Positions 42,394 to 50,736 of a stretch of 64,000 nucleotides of DNA are shown piece by piece (the first letter of the stretch is position 1; each line of letters opens with the position of its first letter). Location of the stretch: positions 62,001 through 126,000 of the forward strand of contig DATJHM010000106.1 of assembly GCA_035493895.1 (NCBI GenBank). Reading direction: 5' to 3'. The notes under the pieces are model-generated. The model saw nothing but the letters and a program-made list of their open reading frames with translations, did not search any database and was not told the DNA's origin. This DNA comes from DATJHM01 sp035493895. GTDB lineage: Bacteria; Chloroflexota; Ktedonobacteria; Ktedonobacterales; Ktedonobacteraceae. The position numbers and the translations under genes were made by a program.

Positions 42394-42663
42394 CTAGCGG
42401 CGCAGCCCAAGTTTCGCGATCAACGCTCGATAGCGGTCCGGGCTCTTTTTACTTAGATAAGTTAGCAATCGTCGGCGCTGGCCAACTAACATCAACAGAC
42501 CCCGACGGGAGTGGTTGTCATGTTTATGGATCTTCAGGTGCTCGGTTAAACCTTTAATACGGGTCGTCAGTATCGATACTTGCACCTCGGGCGAACCTGT
42601 ATCTGTCTCATGTACACGGGAATCTTCTATAATTTCCGTTTTTTCTTCAAGTGTCAATGCCAC
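42394..42663 (-). CDS. rpsO: 30S ribosomal protein S15
   Basis: The 89-residue protein binds 16S rRNA early in small-subunit assembly. The family signature DTGSPEVQVSILTTRIKGLTEHLKIHKHDNHSRRGLLMLVGQRRRLLTYL is complete, with the helix-loop-helix rRNA contacts GSPEVQ and HDNHSRRGL. Length is exactly as usual. AGGAGGTGA precedes the start, and an extended -10 promoter lies at 42721. pnp follows on the same strand, a conserved pairing. Confidence 0.98.
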   Translation of the reverse strand: MALTLEEKTEIIEDSRVHETDTGSPEVQVSILTTRIKGLTEHLKIHKHDNHSRRGLLMLVGQRRRLLTYLSKKSPDRYRALIAKLGLRR

Positions 42664-42720
42664 GCTTCTCTGTCACCTCCTATGTATAAGGTGGAAAAAA
42701 AAAGACAACTACACTTTTGC

Positions 42721-42749
42721 ATTATAGCATGGATCATCTACTGACGCAA
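42721..42749 (-). promoter_or_regulatory. Promoter of rpsO-pnp
   Basis: On the minus strand TTGCGT (42749-42744), 17 bases, TATAAT (42726-42721) preceded by TGC (extended -10). The leader to the rpsO start is about 50 bases and contains a run of ten or so T. Confidence 0.75.
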
Positions 42750-42938
42750 CGAACAAACGTCACTGGCCGGAACTGTTTCATGGTCCTTTGCCTGCCATGT
42801 GAAGCGCAAAGCAAGAGAATAAATGGGGGGCTCTTGAGATCACTACGGGTGGGCACCCGCAGCTTATCTTCCCATGGATGTGCATCGTTTTGCTGCTCGA
42901 ATTACGATCCTGATCTTGCTGGTGCTATGTATGCCAGA

Positions 42939-42970
42939 GTACCCGGCCAGTTGTCTGACAAACCGGGTAC
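42939..42970 (-). terminator. Hairpin after rplL
   Basis: GTACCCGG (42939-42946) pairs with CCGGGTAC (42963-42970), with an inner TTGTC-T-GACAA stem. It begins 18 bases past the rplL stop and probably ends or stabilises the rplJL transcript, although no T run follows. The remainder of 42664-42938 has only the rpsO promoter. Confidence 0.5.
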
Positions 42971-42987
42971 CCTCTTGCTGGATGTGC

Positions 42988-43368
42988 CTACTTGATGGTG
43001 ACTTTTGCGCCAACTTCGGACATCTTCGCTGCAATCTTCTCGGCCTCTTCTTTGGAAACGGCCTCTTTGATTGCTCCTGGTGCTCCGTCGACGACTGCCT
43101 TTGCCTCTTTCAGGCCCAGGCCGGTCAACTCACGCACGACTTTGATGACGTTGATCTTGTTAGGACCAACTTCGGCCAGGATGGCGTCGAACTCGGTCTG
43201 CTCTTCAACGGGGGCGGCGACTGCCTCGGCTACAGGTGCGGCAACTGCGGCGGCAGGTGCTGCGGCGGCTGCGCTGACTCCCCACTTCTCCTGAAGGGTT
43301 TTGCTGAGCTCTACCAGCTCAAGGACGTTCAATTTTTCAATCTCTGCAATAATCTCTGCTACTGCCAT
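42988..43368 (-). CDS. rplL: 50S ribosomal protein L7/L12
   Basis: The 126-residue stalk protein recruits translation factors. The N-terminal dimerisation domain (EIIAEIEKLNVLELVELSKTLQEKWGV) is joined by the usual Ala/Pro/Val-rich hinge (about 35-55) to the C-terminal factor-binding domain (FDAILAEVGPNKINVIKVVRELTGLGLKEAKAVVDGAPGAIKEAVSKEEAEKI), ending KVTIK-like. GGAGGA precedes ATG 43368. It lies 22 bases after rplJ. rplK and rplA, which commonly precede rplJ, are not here. Confidence 0.98.
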   Translation of the reverse strand: MAVAEIIAEIEKLNVLELVELSKTLQEKWGVSAAAAAPAAAVAAPVAEAVAAPVEEQTEFDAILAEVGPNKINVIKVVRELTGLGLKEAKAVVDGAPGAIKEAVSKEEAEKIAAKMSEVGAKVTIK

Positions 43369-43390
43369 GATGGTCCTCCTGTTTCTGCTT

Positions 43391-43933
43391 TTATTCTGCT
43401 GCGGTGTCCCCGCTGTTTAATTGGTCTGCACGTGCCTGCAATACGTAACACAAATCACGCAATGGCGCAGTTAATAATCCGTAGGTGGTGGCCAGCGGCC
43501 CCTGGATGGTTCCGACGACTTCGGCTTTGCTCTGGTTCTTACCACCAGGAAGCTTTGCCAGGTTCTCGACGGTCTGGGCACTCAATGCCTGACCACCAAG
43601 GATGGCGGATTTCAGCAGAGCCACTTTTTGACTCTGAATGTAGTCGTTGACTGCCTTGGCGGCCGCTACTTCATCATCGTAGCCGAATGCCACTGCTGTC
43701 TGACCATTGAAGATCGCCTTGTCAAGCCGGTCCATCTTGCTACGCTCGGATGCGATACGCAGCAGGGTGTTCTTCGCAACGAGGAACTCCAGTTTGGCGG
43801 CACGCATTTTACCGCGCAGCTCGGTCATGTCTTTCACGGTCAGTCCCTGGGTTTGCACCAGGATGGCGATGTTGGAACGACTGAGCTTTTCTGTGAGCTC
43901 TTCGATCTTTGCGCTCTTCTGCGGTGTTGGCAT
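43391..43933 (-). CDS. rplJ: 50S ribosomal protein L10
   Basis: The 180-residue protein anchors the L7/L12 stalk to 23S rRNA. The N-terminal rRNA-binding part (KIEELTEKLSRSNIAILVQTQGLTVKDMTELRGKMRAAKLEFLVAKNTLLRIA) is typical, and the C-terminal helix that carries L12 dimers is present (LRDLCYVLQARADQL). AAGGAGGG precedes ATG 43933. The transcript begins near 44181 and passes a rho-independent attenuator 50 bases before the gene, so expression is probably regulated by L10 binding its own leader, as in other bacteria. Confidence 0.97.
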   Translation of the reverse strand: MPTPQKSAKIEELTEKLSRSNIAILVQTQGLTVKDMTELRGKMRAAKLEFLVAKNTLLRIASERSKMDRLDKAIFNGQTAVAFGYDDEVAAAKAVNDYIQSQKVALLKSAILGGQALSAQTVENLAKLPGGKNQSKAEVVGTIQGPLATTYGLLTAPLRDLCYVLQARADQLNSGDTAAE

Positions 43934-44181
43934 GTCTGCTTTCCCTCCTTTCCGAGAATGTATAGGGTATAGAAAGAGATATAAAAAAAACCTTCGGTCT
44001 GAAACCGAAGGGATGAGAAAGCATATTCTGTTCTGCTCAGCGTATCTCTACACACGTTCCCTCTCAGGCAACGCTCGATATGCTGGCATCTGAATAGTCA
44101 TTCCCTCGGCAAGCCGATCGCTTATGCGTCATTTACATGCCTGCTGGCATACTTGCTGTCTTCGGCTGACTGAACCAATCA
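43934..44181 (-). ncRNA. Ribosomal protein L10 leader
   Basis: About 248 bases from the predicted start near 44181 to rplJ, containing several hairpins and the attenuator at 43983-44011. Position and attenuator match the L10 leader class, in which excess L10-L12 complex binds the leader and lowers expression. Assignment rests on context and the attenuator; I did not fold or align the whole leader. Confidence 0.65.
43983..44011 (-). terminator. Attenuator in the rplJ leader
   Basis: On the minus strand CCTTCGGT (44011-44004) pairs with ACCGAAGG (43998-43991) across a 5-base loop and is followed by eight T (43990-43983). It precedes rplJ, so it must be conditionally read through. Confidence 0.88.
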
Positions 44182-44187
44182 CGTGCT

Positions 44188-44216
44188 AGTATATCAGAGC
44201 CCCTTCCAAAAGACAA
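44188..44216 (-). promoter_or_regulatory. Promoter of rplJ-rplL
   Basis: On the minus strand TTGTCT (44216-44211), 17 bases, TATACT (44193-44188). The transcription start would be near 44181. The stretch 44217-44485 beyond it shows no gene. Confidence 0.75.
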
Positions 44217-44485
44217 GCCTTTTTTGCTGGTATTCTTGTGGGAACGGAGCAGTGTCCCTCGGATATCAATTCCCGTTCTGCGTGATCCTGAGCTTTGTGA
44301 AATCCTGACCTGAGCTTGCAATCATACTTCCAACCATAAGCACCACGCTCGGATACTTCATATCTGGACAGAGGGCGACTTCTGTGAACTGAGGCATGAA
44401 GAGAGGAATTGCATAAAATCCTTTTATTGTGCTATGCTCCAGACAAATTATTTGGCGATAGCAATTGTCAGTAAAAGGAATAATA

Positions 44486-45100
44486 ATGGATGCCCCATTT
44501 GATTGGCAAGAAGTAACGATCCTGATACATGAGTTGCAAGCAAAAGGTGTCTCCTATCTTATGGGCGACGAACTCCCCCTGGATGTGGATGAACATGAGA
44601 TAGACCTTGTCCAATTGCTTCAACGACTTGCGGCATGTGGTTATCCTCTCGTCGAGAATGCAATTATTACCCTCTTGCTTTTACATCCAGAATACACGCC
44701 ATTCGTGATGCAGGCGCTTCAGCACAGCGAGCGTGATACCGCTGAAGCAATCGCCGTGGTCACGCTTGCGACGCTCTACCTGCAAGCATGGTGGTTTTTT
44801 CGTCTGGCGTTCGCTTTTGGTCATCTGCCCGGTTTCCCAGAAGAACCATTTGCTTTTCTTTGGGAGGAGCGTCATTTACCGTCGCCATCGTCTGGATATG
44901 GACGAGATGGATTATTGGCTTTACAGGAATATCAGCAAAATCGCTATGGCCTTCCCCTCAATTTTCTCGACGATTGGCAGAATCAAATGAACCATTTACT
45001 GTCGCAAGAAGAGTCCTATCATCGCTCTTTATCAGATGGTTTGAAGAATACGCTCAAACGAATCAGTCTAGAAGAAAGCAGTAGAAGAGGTTCTGAATAA
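44486..45100 (+). CDS. Hypothetical protein with probable 3' frameshift
   Basis: ATG 44486 (204 aa) follows AAAGGAA. The protein is mostly helical, acidic and rich in Leu, Trp and Phe. MDEHEIDLVQLLQRLAACGYPLVENAIITLLLLHPEYTPFVMQAL-type helical stretches resemble small HEAT-like proteins, but I recognise no family. The frame stops at 45098. A second frame shifted by one base, open from 45072, continues with VLNKIGNPPYDRLLPNLSQQ and on to TAG 45189-45191, and reads like a natural continuation of 35 residues. A single-base indel between about 45072 and 45097 would join them. It ends at a hairpin shared with the convergent gfo gene. Confidence 0.6.
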   Translation: MDAPFDWQEVTILIHELQAKGVSYLMGDELPLDVDEHEIDLVQLLQRLAACGYPLVENAIITLLLLHPEYTPFVMQALQHSERDTAEAIAVVTLATLYLQAWWFFRLAFAFGHLPGFPEEPFAFLWEERHLPSPSSGYGRDGLLALQEYQQNRYGLPLNFLDDWQNQMNHLLSQEESYHRSLSDGLKNTLKRISLEESSRRGSE

Positions 45101-45191
45101 AATTGGCAATCCTCCTTATGATAGGCTCCTTCCCAATCTATCCCAACAGCAGTTTGCTCAAAATTATCAGGCTGTTCGCCAATTAATCTAG
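45072..45191 (+). pseudogene. Out-of-frame 3' tail of the gene at 44486
   Basis: The +1 frame from 45072 encodes KKAVEEVLNKIGNPPYDRLL and a further Gln/Asn-rich stretch ending AVRQLI before TAG. It has no start or ribosome-binding site of its own and joins smoothly to the preceding gene if one base is removed. It may be a true frameshift mutation or a sequencing error. Confidence 0.4.
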
Positions 45192-45197
45192 TAGAAG

Positions 45198-45226
45198 AAA
45201 GGCTTATCCCGAGAAGATAAACCTTT
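45198..45226. terminator. Hairpin between convergent genes
   Basis: AAAGGCTTATC (45198-45208) pairs with GATAAACCTTT (45216-45226), with one mismatch and a 7-base loop. It lies between the gene at 44486 and the gfo gene ending at 45252. Confidence 0.5.
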
Positions 45227-45251
45227 CCCTTCCATTGAGCTACTCGATTAT

Positions 45252-46259
45252 CTACAACTGTACAGTACGCTTCTCTTCTTCCGAAGTATACGCACCCAGA
45301 ATAACCTTGAGCACGTTAATGCCGTCTTCCTGGTCATTGATCGGACGACCCCCCTCACGAATGCAGCGAGCGAAATCCGCTATCTCGCGGATAAATGTGT
45401 AGGGACCAGGTTCCGGTGCCGGAAAACTGATGACTTGCGTCTCTTTTCCACGAATGTGGACATGCAGATCAGTACCCTGGCTGTACAGATGACCCAGCTC
45501 ACCTCGCACGGAGAAGCGCTCGGTATTCGGTGTCATCTCCTGCGCCCAGCTCGTGACGATGTTGCCGACCGCCCCGTTGGCGAATCGTACCAGCACCTGA
45601 GCCGAGTCCTCTCCATCCATGAAGGCCAGACGATGCTTGCTGAGCATGGCGGTCACTTCGGTCGGGACGCTGTTCGCCAGATAGAGCAACATGTAGGTGG
45701 GATGATAGCCGGTGTCGATCAATTCTCCTCCGCCGATCATCGCTCGATTGCCACGCCAACCAATGGTCTTGGGATCAAAGGTGTGGTAAAAGCTGTCCAC
45801 GGTGCGAATCGCATAGACGTTGCCGAGAACGCCTTCTTCGATCAGCTGCCTGGCTTTCTGAATGGCGGACATAAATAATTGATTGTGCGCACACATCAGG
45901 GTGACGCCGTTCTCTTTCACTGCGCTCTCGACGGCTTTCGCCTCTTCCAGCGTCAGGCAAAGGGGCTTTTCACACAAAATATGCTTTTTGGCGTTCGCAG
46001 CTGCGACGATGGCGTCTTTGTGCAGGTGATGTGGCAGGCAGATGTCTACGGCATCCACGCCGCTCTCTGCAAGCATGACGCGATAGTCGGAATAGATCTG
46101 TGCTCCTCCTACCTGCTCTGCTCGGTGCCGTGCGTTCTCCTCTACAACATCACTGACGGCGCTCACCTGAACCTGATTGGGGATCTGTAGATATCCTCGG
46201 ATATGGGGATCGGTGATGCCGCCGCAACCAATAAGACCAATCTTGATCGTCGTGCTCAT
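45252..46259 (-). CDS. Gfo/Idh/MocA-family NAD(P)-dependent oxidoreductase
   Basis: The 335-residue protein opens with a dinucleotide fold KIGLIGCGGITDPHIRGY and the family motif HILCEKPLCLTLEEA, whose Lys of EKP is catalytic. The C-terminal half contains GGGELIDTGYHPTYMLLYL, the usual GGxxxDxGxH with the active-site Asp and His. Members oxidise or reduce sugars, inositols or their derivatives; the substrate cannot be read. AAAAAGGAG precedes the start. It lies 90 bases after an AraC gene and is probably the last member of a three-gene set with the second gfo gene at 47427, suggesting a carbohydrate pathway. Confidence 0.93.
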   Translation of the reverse strand: MSTTIKIGLIGCGGITDPHIRGYLQIPNQVQVSAVSDVVEENARHRAEQVGGAQIYSDYRVMLAESGVDAVDICLPHHLHKDAIVAAANAKKHILCEKPLCLTLEEAKAVESAVKENGVTLMCAHNQLFMSAIQKARQLIEEGVLGNVYAIRTVDSFYHTFDPKTIGWRGNRAMIGGGELIDTGYHPTYMLLYLANSVPTEVTAMLSKHRLAFMDGEDSAQVLVRFANGAVGNIVTSWAQEMTPNTERFSVRGELGHLYSQGTDLHVHIRGKETQVISFPAPEPGPYTFIREIADFARCIREGGRPINDQEDGINVLKVILGAYTSEEEKRTVQL

Positions 46260-46349
46260 AGAAAAACTCCTTTTTATAGCAACAGTGATAGGGATAACAA
46301 CTCGCTTCCTTTGTTGCTATTGCACTCATGGAATAACCAGCATTCGCGA

Positions 46350-47393
46350 CTAGCTGATGCTGACACTCTCACTGTCTCTCTCGTTCATCATCTCCGACAG
46401 CTTATTCTGTCGTTGCTGCTCTCGATAGTGTAATGGCGTGAGGCCAAGTCGTTTCTTGAAGACATAATGCAGGTAGCTGCCACTGGAGAAACCGTGCGAG
46501 GCGGCCAGCTGCTCTACGGTGCTATCTGTCTGGGTCAGGGCCAGACAGACCTGCGCGAGCCGGTAGCGTTCCAGATAGCCGCTGAAGGTCTCTCCCGCCT
46601 GCTCATCAAGAATGCGTTGTAGCTGCCGACCGCAGATATTCAGGCCATCCGCAACTTCTTCCAGGGTGAGCGGATGGGCGTAGTTATCGCGAATATATTG
46701 CGTGGCAAGCCGGTAACGATAGGCGTTCATGTCGCGTGAAGGCAGGGCCGGATGGATCTGCGTGACGTGATGGGCCCGGGCTGCACGCTGTAATATCTGG
46801 ATAATGGACTGTTTGATGGTTGTGTATGCACCCAACTCGCGATCATGCCAGGCTCGCCACGCAATGAGAAACCAGTTCATGGCGTCATACTGATCGAGGG
46901 TGGGCGTGGAGGGCATGGTGTTGAGCTGACGGATGCATTCATCTGCCTCTACGACCTCCCATTGTTCTCCCCAGGTGCCTTCGCGCTCTTCGTTTTCCTT
47001 CTCTTCCAGCAGTGTGATGTCAATATGCAAACAAAGTTCGTACATTGCCTCCCAATGATCTGCCTCCTGCTGATGTACGACCTGTGGCCCTGTCAGATAG
47101 AACATCCCTGTTTGCAGGGGAAAGTTTCCCTCGTCGAGGGTAACACTCCCCTTGCCGCCTGGAATGAAGTGGAACTCGTAGTCTCGGTGTTTATGCGCTG
47201 GCACGATGGTTCTGGCTGGAAAAGAGGTGAGATGACAACGAAGGATTTGTATGCCATAACGTCCCCAGCGAAAGCTAATATCGAGCCGATCCAGTGCATG
47301 CGAGTCCTCTTCCATCGCCTGGAAGAAGAATGGTCCCGCGTTTCTTCTTGTGGCCAGATACCCTGATCGACCTTGATCCTTTACTGCTTTCAT
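46350..47393 (-). CDS. AraC-family regulator with cupin sensor domain
   Basis: The 347-residue protein has an N-terminal cupin-like sugar-binding region (RTIVPAHKHRDYEFHFIPGGKGSVTLDEG, near 60-100, with the metal/ligand histidines). The C-terminal two-helix-turn-helix AraC domain lies near 235-335: YAHPLTLEEVADGLNICGRQLQRILDEQ and QLAASHGFSSGSYLHYVFKKRLGLTPLHYRE. The ribosome-binding site before 47393 is weak, so the true start may be further in. It sits between two Gfo/Idh/MocA genes on the same strand and probably regulates them in response to a sugar or polyol (inferred). Confidence 0.9.
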   Translation of the reverse strand: MKAVKDQGRSGYLATRRNAGPFFFQAMEEDSHALDRLDISFRWGRYGIQILRCHLTSFPARTIVPAHKHRDYEFHFIPGGKGSVTLDEGNFPLQTGMFYLTGPQVVHQQEADHWEAMYELCLHIDITLLEEKENEEREGTWGEQWEVVEADECIRQLNTMPSTPTLDQYDAMNWFLIAWRAWHDRELGAYTTIKQSIIQILQRAARAHHVTQIHPALPSRDMNAYRYRLATQYIRDNYAHPLTLEEVADGLNICGRQLQRILDEQAGETFSGYLERYRLAQVCLALTQTDSTVEQLAASHGFSSGSYLHYVFKKRLGLTPLHYREQQRQNKLSEMMNERDSESVSIS

Positions 47394-47426
47394 CGCAAAT
47401 TATGCCCCTTTGCTTCAGTCGCGAAC

Positions 47427-48449
47427 CTAGTGTGTGAGTGACTCCAGGCTGACTGACTGCTTGCTCGCAGCAGAAAGATTGGCTGCTTCCATAAGCGCAC
47501 TGAGATCGGTTGCGAGCTGGATGTTTTCGCTCGCGGTTGTTCCCTGTTTGATATGCTCAATCCATTGCTGGAAGGCGGACGGAAGCTCTGCTGGCAACGG
47601 GTATGGGCTCCATTGCTGGCTACTATGCGCGTCGGCAATGGCACTGCGGATCAGGAGGGTATCGGTGGGTGTACCATAAAGCAGGCTGCCTTCGGTACCG
47701 TGCACTTCGATGCTGAATGGCGAAAAACGATTGACGAAGCCTGCTTCGACGACGCCTATTGCTCCATCTGGATAGTGCAGGGTGACGACTGCGTTATCTT
47801 CTACTTCGTGCCCGGTGACGTAACCATAGTTGGCACTTACACGCTCAGGCAGGCCCAGGAAGAGCCGGGTCAGGTACATCGGATGACATCCCAGGTCTAT
47901 CATTGCCCCACCTGCACATTGCTCCAAATGAAAGAAATGCTCGGGGAGCCAGCCCGCAGGATTCTCGGCGGTACTGATTGCGCCATTGTGCGACAGACGT
48001 ACTCTGACGAGGGTCAATTTGCCCAGCAACTGACGGTCAATAATTTCGCGAATGGCCTGGGTGTATCCCGCATTCAAACGGGGTAAGGAGACCGTGAGTT
48101 TGACACCGGCCTGTTCAACAGCGACTACTATCTCGTTACATTCGTGCTGCGTGGAGGCAATAACCTTTTCGGTAAAAATATGTTTGCCAGCCTGAGCAGC
48201 GGCGATGAGGACGTCACGATGGACGTTGGTGGGGGTACCGATAATCACGCCGTCTATATCAGGTTGGGCCAGAAGTTCGGCCAGCGTTTCATAAAAACGG
48301 ACGCCTAGCTGCTCAGCTTTTGCTCGCCCTCGCTCTGGATCTTCATCCCAGGCGGCGACGATCTCCGTCTCGGGATGCTCGCTCGCTTGCCTGGTATAAT
48401 CTCGTGCGTGGACATGCCAGAAGCTAATCATGGCAACACGAATCATCAT
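47427..48449 (-). CDS. Gfo/Idh/MocA-family oxidoreductase
   Basis: The 340-residue protein starts at ATG 48449 or 48446 after AAAGGAGA. The Rossmann start is atypical (RVAMISFWHVHARDY, with HVHA instead of GxGxxG), and the usual EKP is EKV (HIFTEKVIASTQHEC), keeping the Lys. The substrate-domain motif is GGAMIDLGCHPMYLTRLFLG, with Asp and His. It differs clearly from the sister gene at 45252, so the two are not a recent duplication. It is the first gene of the leftward gfo-araC-gfo set, with the TPP-enzyme gene diverging from it. Confidence 0.9.
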   Translation of the reverse strand: MMIRVAMISFWHVHARDYTRQASEHPETEIVAAWDEDPERGRAKAEQLGVRFYETLAELLAQPDIDGVIIGTPTNVHRDVLIAAAQAGKHIFTEKVIASTQHECNEIVVAVEQAGVKLTVSLPRLNAGYTQAIREIIDRQLLGKLTLVRVRLSHNGAISTAENPAGWLPEHFFHLEQCAGGAMIDLGCHPMYLTRLFLGLPERVSANYGYVTGHEVEDNAVVTLHYPDGAIGVVEAGFVNRFSPFSIEVHGTEGSLLYGTPTDTLLIRSAIADAHSSQQWSPYPLPAELPSAFQQWIEHIKQGTTASENIQLATDLSALMEAANLSAASKQSVSLESLTH

Positions 48450-48746
48450 TGATCTCCTTTGAAATTGCGACTAATTTCATCAATATACTGAATTCTAAAC
48501 TCTGATCGTCGCTTTTTTCAATCCTATGTGACGACAGAGGAGTATGATCATACGACATCCAGTATAAACTAACCAGAGTATGCAGGATGGAGCGTATGTT
48601 GAATTGCACCATGATTCGCACGTTGAAGCGGGAAATTACTGAAAACAGACTTTCTGTGAGGTATGATAGGTGTTGTACATGATGTAAGTATTTCTGCTCT
48701 GTTTCGTATCTAATCTCTCTCTTGTCAATGAAGAAGGAGGCGATTT
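48450..48746. other. Divergent control region
   Basis: 297 bases between the leftward gfo-araC-gfo set and the rightward TPP-enzyme gene. It must contain both promoters and probably the AraC site, but I cannot point to a convincing box or direct repeat. No gene seen. Confidence 0.45.
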
Positions 48747-50393
48747 ATGGGGTTCATTCATGGTGGCTGGCTGGTTGCGAAGATGCTGAAACGTGAGGGG
48801 GTAGAGGTGGTTTTTACGCTCAGCGGGGGCCATATTGCTGGTATTTATGATGGCTGTCTGCGTGAAGGGATTCGCGTGGTCGATACTCGCCACGAGCAAG
48901 CTGCGGTTCATGCCGCTGAAGGTTGGGCGAAATGTACACGTAAGCCAGGGGTCGCGCTGTTAACTGCCGGACCCGGCGTGACTGATGGGGTGACCGGGGT
49001 CGCCAATGCCTATCTGGCGAATAGCCCGGTGCTGGTGATTGGTGGAGCAGCTCCGCTGGGCCTGTGGGACCGAGGGGCGCTTCAGGAGATGAATCAGATT
49101 AATCTGCTGAGTCCTATCACGAAGTGGGCGCGTACGGTCTACGAGACGTCGCGTCTGGGCGAATATACTGCCGCTGCGTTTCGCCAGATGCTCAGTGGTA
49201 AGCCGGGCCCCGTCTTTTTAGAGATGCCGATGGATGTCTTAAATAACTTCGCCGATACGGATACGCTCTTCGATCCAGGGGAGCCGCACAACTATCGCGC
49301 AGGCGGACGCACGGCCCCTGATCCGGCTGATCTGGCGCGTGCGGTTGCGCTCCTCGAACAGGCGCAACGTCCTGTGATTATGGCGGGGACGGCTGTCTGG
49401 TGGTGCGATGCTGCTGAACCGTTGCGCCGTCTCGCCGAGCAGGTGCAGGCTCCGGTTTTCTTAAATGGGGCCGGACGTGGTTGCTTGCCTCCAACTCATC
49501 CGCTCTTTTTTAATGCTGCACGGCGCAAGGCTCTGGAAGGGGCTGACACTATTCTCCTGATCGGTACACGTCTGGATTTCCGCCTCAATCATGGTCAGCC
49601 ACCCTTGATTCCTGCCAGCGCCAATCTCATCTGGCTGGATCTCGAGGGGGTGGATGTCGGGGTCAATCGGGGGGCTGCGGTCGGTCTCGTTGGCGATGTC
49701 GCTCTCAGTATGCAGCAACTCTGTGATGCGAGCCGCCGTGGAAAAACGGATGAGTGGCTGGTATATGTTCGTGCTGAAGAGCAAAAGGTGCAAGAACGAG
49801 ATCAGGCAGCCTTGAATTCTGCTGCGGTACCGATTCACCCTATGCGTTTCTGTCGTGAGATCAGGGATTTTATTGACGATGAGACGACGGTGGTTGGCGA
49901 TGGCGGCGATATTGTGAGCTATGCCGGACGTGTGATCTCTGTTGCGAAACCAGGCTACTGGCTCGATCCCGGTCCAATGGGTTGTCTTGGCACAGGCACA
50001 GGCTTTGCGATGGCTGCCCAGCTGGCTCGACCGGGTCAGAAGGTGTTGATTGTTCATGGTGATGGTGCATTTGGCCTGAATGGCATGGAGTTCGAAAGTA
50101 TGGTCCGGCAGAAATTGCCGATCGTCTCTGTGATTGGCAATGATGGTGCCTGGGGCCAGATTAAGCATCCACAAAAATCTATTGTGGGCCATACTACTGC
50201 TGCTGAGCTCAGTCCTGGTATTCGCTATGATAAAATGGTTTCAGCACTTGGTGGGTATGGCGAACTGGTTGAACGTCCCGAAGACATCCAGCCTGCGCTT
50301 GCAAGGGCCTTCGCTTCCGGCCTTCCAGCCTGCGTCAATGTGTTGATCGATCCTGAAAAACCCTATGGCCGTTCGACGAATGTCGCTGTCTAG
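48747..50393 (+). CDS. Thiamine-diphosphate enzyme, acetolactate synthase large-subunit-like
   Basis: The 548-residue protein starts at ATG 48747 after AAGGAGG. The Pyr domain shows VFTLSGGHIAGIYDGCLREGIRVVDTRHEQAAVHAAEGWAK with the cofactor-activating Glu (HEQ), LLTAGPGVTDGVTG and the binding loop SPVLVIGG. The PP domain carries the TPP-Mg motif GDGAFGLNGMEFESMVRQKLPIVSVIGND. Overall it resembles the stand-alone IlvG (Rv1820) type of mycobacteria more than catabolic or biosynthetic IlvB, and human ILVBL/HACL1 lyases also belong near it. No ilvN small subunit is adjacent. Divergence from a carbohydrate cluster suggests a carboligase or lyase in that pathway; true acetolactate synthesis is unproven. 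Confidence 0.85.
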   Translation: MGFIHGGWLVAKMLKREGVEVVFTLSGGHIAGIYDGCLREGIRVVDTRHEQAAVHAAEGWAKCTRKPGVALLTAGPGVTDGVTGVANAYLANSPVLVIGGAAPLGLWDRGALQEMNQINLLSPITKWARTVYETSRLGEYTAAAFRQMLSGKPGPVFLEMPMDVLNNFADTDTLFDPGEPHNYRAGGRTAPDPADLARAVALLEQAQRPVIMAGTAVWWCDAAEPLRRLAEQVQAPVFLNGAGRGCLPPTHPLFFNAARRKALEGADTILLIGTRLDFRLNHGQPPLIPASANLIWLDLEGVDVGVNRGAAVGLVGDVALSMQQLCDASRRGKTDEWLVYVRAEEQKVQERDQAALNSAAVPIHPMRFCREIRDFIDDETTVVGDGGDIVSYAGRVISVAKPGYWLDPGPMGCLGTGTGFAMAAQLARPGQKVLIVHGDGAFGLNGMEFESMVRQKLPIVSVIGNDGAWGQIKHPQKSIVGHTTAAELSPGIRYDKMVSALGGYGELVERPEDIQPALARAFASGLPACVNVLIDPEKPYGRSTNVAV

Positions 50394-50395
50394 AT

Positions 50396-50432
50396 GGTTT
50401 CTCTGCGTTGAGTTTATCGACGCAGAGAAATC
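50396..50432 (+). terminator. Hairpin after the TPP-enzyme gene
   Basis: TTTCTCTGCGT (50398-50408) pairs perfectly with ACGCAGAGAAA (50420-50430), extended by two outer pairs, three bases past the stop codon. There is no following T run. Confidence 0.55.
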
Positions 50433-50657
50433 ACATACCTCTATGAGAGACAATTATGATAAAAACAAGGCAAAAAATAAGCCAAATTGAGTAAGAATTG
50501 TGAGCTATTTCACTGTTGCCATGAAGCCGTATAATATATAATGATGTTGGTCACTATAAGCGAAATATGCTATGAAAACCTGCAAACCACTTTTATATAA
50601 TAAAAAATATTTTTTGAGCATAATGTCATCTATGCAGCATTATTTTGAAATGCTGGG

Positions 50658-50687
50658 TTGACAGTAAACCTCTTCTCTACTTACACT
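50658..50687 (+). promoter_or_regulatory. Promoter of the BACON-repeat gene
   Basis: TTGACA (50658-50663), 18 bases, TACACT (50682-50687), in an A/T-rich gap. The start would be near 50694, about 43 bases before ATG 50737. The rest of the 50433-50657 gap shows nothing. Confidence 0.65.
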
Positions 50688-50736
50688 GAAAAACAGGGGA
50701 GATCTTACGTATTATGCGGCAAGGGGGAAGCCAGGT

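Noticed and set aside
42874..43650. 258-codon plus-strand open frame with many Cys and Gly
   Set aside because: It is antisense to rplL and rplJ; its apparent Cys/Gly richness mirrors the Ala/Pro hinge codons of L7/L12.
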